Below, piece by piece: positions 61,483 to 64,000 of a stretch of DNA of 64,000 nucleotides. The stretch is from assembly GCA_036961295.1 (NCBI GenBank), contig JBALVX010000001.1:1364001-1428000 (forward strand), given 5' to 3'. Within the stretch, counting starts at the first letter, position 1; the number at the start of each line of letters is the position of its first letter. The position numbers and the translations under genes were made by a program. The notes below the pieces were generated by a model. It was given only the letters and a program-made list of their open reading frames with translations. It searched no databases and was not told the DNA's origin. Origin of the DNA: JAGPUQ01 sp036961295. Lineage in GTDB: Bacteria > Pseudomonadota > Gammaproteobacteria > Pseudomonadales > Porticoccaceae.

Positions 61483-62012
61483 CTACCCTGCGTTATTTAA
61501 TCGTCGATGACGACCCAGTATTTTGCGATACCCTGGCCCGCAGCATTGCACACCTCGGTAATGAAACCTTTACCGCCTACGACGAAGCCGCTGCCCTTAA
61601 ATTTTGCGCAGAACACGACCCACAGCGCGCCATTGTCGATCTCAAACTCGGCGAAACCTCGGGCTTACACTTAGTCGAAAAATTAAAAGCCCTCGATCCC
61701 ACTCTGGAAATCGTCGTGCTTACCGGCTACTCCAGTATTCCCACCGCCGTTACCGCCATTAAACTCGGTGCTCGCAATTACTTATCGAAACCTGCCGGGG
61801 TAGGAGAAATTCTCGCCATGTTTGATGCACAGGGGGAGTCAGCCGACTATTCGCCCCCGGAAAGTCCACCGTCAGTCAACCGGGTGGAATGGGAACATAT
61901 TCAGCGGGTATTAAACGAACATCAGGGTAATATTTCTGCCACCGCTCGCGCCCTGGGAATGCATCGCCGAACCTTGCAAAGAAAATTACAAAAACGACCC
62001 ACGCGGACTTAG
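61479..62012 (+). CDS. regA: Response regulator RegA/PrrA family
   Basis: 177 residues from a GTG at 61479 overlapping the regB stop. Receiver domain with acidic pocket VDDD (9-12), phospho-Asp54 in AIVDLKLGE, Thr82/Lys103 region LTGYSS and YLSKPA; then a proline-rich linker (SPPESPPS) and a Fis-type helix-turn-helix (EHQGNISATARALGMHRRTL). This is the RegA layout. It partners RegB. Confidence 0.95.
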   Translation: MTTLRYLIVDDDPVFCDTLARSIAHLGNETFTAYDEAAALKFCAEHDPQRAIVDLKLGETSGLHLVEKLKALDPTLEIVVLTGYSSIPTAVTAIKLGARNYLSKPAGVGEILAMFDAQGESADYSPPESPPSVNRVEWEHIQRVLNEHQGNISATARALGMHRRTLQRKLQKRPTRT

Positions 62013-62039
62013 TTTTTTCTCGCGAAAATTCTACCTTAC

Positions 62040-63224
62040 TCAACCAAATTGATTCAGCAGCCAACCCAGCACCAGAACCTGCGGCACCGTGATCAGCGGT
62101 AGAAACAGCGGAATCTTCCAGGACTTGGTAAGGTCACGCAGCACCATCACCTCGGTGTAATCCGTCGCAATACCCGCCATCAAAAAGGTAAAGCCATTAC
62201 CCGGCGCACCGGCTCGAGTCACTAAATCGGCGGCAATCGGTGTCGAGCCTTCCGAACACACTTCAATAATGGTGGCGGCGACCAGGGTTAACAACAAGCC
62301 CACCACTGTCGGACCGAACAAGGTTTGGTAGGTATCGAGGGGTACAAACGCGCGAATCCCGGTGGCGATAACTAAACCGAAAAATAACCAGCGAAACACC
62401 ATTTTCGAATCCCGCAAACCATCCCGTAGCATTGCCCCGATAGCAGCGGGCGTATACGTGCCGCCCTTGATTAAACGCATTAATTCCGGGAGCACCGCAA
62501 CATCCTGGTGTTCCTTATTGTCATTGTCAGCGCCGTTTTCAGCACTTACTTCAAGCGCAACCGGATTACCCGCCAGGGTTCCGCGCTTTACCAAGGCATC
62601 GAAAATAAGCCCGGAAATAATACCCACCACTAACGACAAGCCCACGTAGACCAGCGTCCATTGCCAACCGATCAGCGCCACCATAATGATGGTGAGCGAT
62701 AATGAATTCCACGGACTGGCAATCAAAAATGCCATCAATTGTCCCAGGCTGGCACCGCGTTCATAGAGCTTGGTGCCCACCATTAAAATACCGTGGCTAC
62801 AAAGGTCGAGCAGTAACCCGGCAAAGGTAGCGCGAGCCACACCACGGAAAGTCCCGCCCTGTCCCAGGGTGGACATTACCAATTCCCGGGGCACACGATC
62901 GAGTGCGCCGACAAACACCACTGCCATCAGCAAACCCCACCACATAGTGTTCATTAATTCGAAAACACCGCTGCTCATGGTGGCGAGCCACACGGGTATC
63001 CAGGCCGAGCCGCCTGCAAAAAGTTCGATCAAATAACACGCCAATACAATCGCGCCGGATACCCACAACAAATAATCAGGTTTGCCTTTGGGTGTGTCGC
63101 AGCAAGAATCCGCACTAGTCGGGGCAGCGCTGTGACACGATGGTTCTGATGGCTCCGCTGGCTCTACTGCTACCGGTTGATGACAAGCCGGAAGCTCTTC
63201 GTTGGATACCGTGTCCTTACTCAT
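62040..63224 (-). CDS. Cu/Zn-type efflux permease (DUF318/SO_0444-like)
   Basis: 394 residues. An N-terminal cytoplasmic tail has metal-ligand pairs CH (14-15), CH (30-31) and CC (41-42). About ten membrane helices follow, with LLLDLCSHGILMVG and SPWNSLSLTIIM in the first half and IEVCSEGSTPIAADL in the second; inverted-repeat permease fold. Related proteins export copper/zinc. It overlaps the CueR-like gene by 4 bases (ATGA), so both form one operon. Confidence 0.85.
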   Translation of the reverse strand: MSKDTVSNEELPACHQPVAVEPAEPSEPSCHSAAPTSADSCCDTPKGKPDYLLWVSGAIVLACYLIELFAGGSAWIPVWLATMSSGVFELMNTMWWGLLMAVVFVGALDRVPRELVMSTLGQGGTFRGVARATFAGLLLDLCSHGILMVGTKLYERGASLGQLMAFLIASPWNSLSLTIIMVALIGWQWTLVYVGLSLVVGIISGLIFDALVKRGTLAGNPVALEVSAENGADNDNKEHQDVAVLPELMRLIKGGTYTPAAIGAMLRDGLRDSKMVFRWLFFGLVIATGIRAFVPLDTYQTLFGPTVVGLLLTLVAATIIEVCSEGSTPIAADLVTRAGAPGNGFTFLMAGIATDYTEVMVLRDLTKSWKIPLFLPLITVPQVLVLGWLLNQFG

Positions 63225-63631
63225 TTCGACATCTCCACAGCAAGGGGGTTAGCGAGTGAATCAATAATGGCGCACTGCGCTGAATGATCGTTGGCACACT
63301 GTGTAGACATCTCTTGCAACACCGTGTGCAAGGCGTTTAATTCGGATAATTGTTGTTCGATGACCCGCAGTTTATCGGCAACTAAAGCATGCACTTCCGT
63401 ACTACGCCGTTCGGGGTCTTCGTAAAGGGCGAGCAATTGGCGGCAATCATCGGTGGAAAACCCCACCTGCCGGGCGTGACGTAAAAACACCATGCGCCGT
63501 TGATCGGCCTGATCGTAAACCCGGTAACCACTAGCGCTGCGCCGAGGTGCACTCAACAAGCCAATGTCTTCGTAATAACGAATGGTTTTAGGTGTTAATC
63601 CACTGTGGTTTGCAACTTCGCCAATTTTCAT
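63221..63631 (-). CDS. cueR: MerR-family metal regulator, CueR-like
   Basis: 136 residues. Winged-helix DNA-binding domain MKIGEVANHSGLTPKTIRYY, dimerisation helix, and metal loop QCANDHSAQCAI with Cys112 and Cys120, the same two positions used by E. coli CueR to bind Cu(I). A monovalent-ion sensor is likely. It lies directly behind a 19-bp-spacer promoter with a MerR dyad, so it is probably autoregulated. Confidence 0.9.
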   Translation of the reverse strand: MKIGEVANHSGLTPKTIRYYEDIGLLSAPRRSASGYRVYDQADQRRMVFLRHARQVGFSTDDCRQLLALYEDPERRSTEVHALVADKLRVIEQQLSELNALHTVLQEMSTQCANDHSAQCAIIDSLANPLAVEMSK

Positions 63632-63662
63632 TTCGGCAGCCTACTTGATTGACTCGACGGCC

Positions 63663-63693
63663 ATCATAAACCTTACCCTAACAGGAAGGTCAA
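63663..63693 (-). promoter_or_regulatory. MerR/CueR-type promoter and operator
   Basis: Minus strand TTGACC (63688-63693), 19-base spacer, TATGAT (63663-63668). The over-long spacer is diagnostic of MerR-family activation by DNA distortion. An imperfect dyad ACCTTCC...GGTAAGGT spans 63670-63690 between the hexamers. Confidence 0.85.
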
Positions 63694-63771
63694 GCGAGTC
63701 TTAGTGGACGCAACACGGTGGCCAACACAGAAATCAGGAGAATGGAAAAGTAGAGCTAAAGCGATAGGTAA

Positions 63772-64000
63772 TCAGATGATCAAATGATCAATCATCAATT
63801 GCAGAGAGTCCCGCCCCCGATAGTGATTCACATCCAGTCGGTAAACCGCTGATATTTGCTGCGGCAAATCAAACACCGTATCACCAGGCCCGGCACCTGC
63901 ATCACTCTCCCCCACGGTATTAAAGGCAATGGCATCCAATAAAGTATCGGGATCGTCGACCGGGCTCAAAGTTAACTTAAGATGTTTCACCCCCACCACC
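63772..64000 (-). CDS. recJ: RecJ exonuclease, C-terminal end only
   Basis: The frame enters from the right edge; 75 residues are visible, VKHLKLTLSPVDDPDTLLDAIAFN and, at the end, YRLDVNHYRGRDSLQLMIDH, the C-terminal OB-type domain of RecJ. It degrades single-stranded DNA 5'-3' in repair and recombination. The catalytic part lies outside the window. Confidence 0.88.
   Translation of the reverse strand, partial: VVGVKHLKLTLSPVDDPDTLLDAIAFNTVGESDAGAGPGDTVFDLPQQISAVYRLDVNHYRGRDSLQLMIDHLII

Overview
The window looks like a chromosomal segment of a heterotrophic, probably marine or halotolerant gammaproteobacterium. The evidence is several gammaproteobacterial housekeeping genes (pdxB, epmC, alaA, a two-domain queF, bolA, prfC, the 3' end of recJ) together with a sodium-pumping oxaloacetate decarboxylase (oadGAB). 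Species-level placement is not possible from the sequence alone.

Layout. (1) 1-2167: the 3' end of modC, an acyl-CoA dehydrogenase gene lacking both usual catalytic glutamates, and then a second, broken copy of the modC 3' end. (2) 2168-3325: a DUF1624-type membrane protein. (3) 3341-21258: a leftward tandem array of twelve full-length paralogues (named P1 to P12 here in transcription order, P1 = 19828-21258, P12 = 3500-4942) plus a broken thirteenth start. Each protein has an N-terminal membrane anchor, a TolB-N/COG5616-like domain and a C-terminal TPR superhelix. This domain pair is usually seen fused to class III cyclases or CadC-type DNA-binding domains, but no output domain is present here. 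Ten are one-helix proteins (type I) and two (P2, P3) are two-helix proteins (type II). Several genes are separated by a single base, and two wider gaps hold small ORFs coupled to the flanking genes. This array is the best candidate for an undescribed system. (4) 21520-23420: a metallo-beta-lactamase-fold hydrolase, a small membrane protein and a thioesterase-like protein. (5) 23461-32189: a thiosulfate-oxidation (Sox) locus, in transcription order a DUF302 lipoprotein, soxC, D, X, Y, Z, A, a soxK-like gene, soxB and a periplasmic thioredoxin. It has a palindromic operator over the -10 of a promoter before soxC.

(6) 32280-32858: tRNA-Ser(GGA) followed by 173-bp tandem repeats, each carrying the last 19 bp of the tRNA and its own terminator. 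(7) 32984-37495: a small acidic protein, a membrane adenylate cyclase, queF and a YadGH-type ABC exporter. (8) 37743-37910: tRNA-Gly and tRNA-Glu behind a stable-RNA-type promoter. (9) 38012-49516: msrB, alaA, pdxB, epmC, an unknown protein, ompW, bolA, oadGAB and argS. (10) 49659-54672: a Baeyer-Villiger-type monooxygenase, a VOC protein, an acyltransferase and a D-aminoacylase-type amidohydrolase. (11) 54789-57436: prfC, a secreted Cys-containing protein, a structured intergenic region and a cold-shock protein. (12) 57851-63631: a TonB-dependent receptor, a RegB/RegA redox two-component system, and a CueR-like regulator with a Cu/Zn-type permease under a 19-bp-spacer MerR promoter. (13) 63772-64000: the recJ 3' end.

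Functional picture (inference). The cell can oxidise thiosulfate fully to sulfate with SoxCD, senses redox state with RegBA, handles copper or zinc, and uses a Na+ gradient. The TolB/TPR array lies beside the sulfur locus and has conserved cysteines in the predicted cytoplasmic part of its type I members, but nothing in the sequence ties the two loci together functionally.
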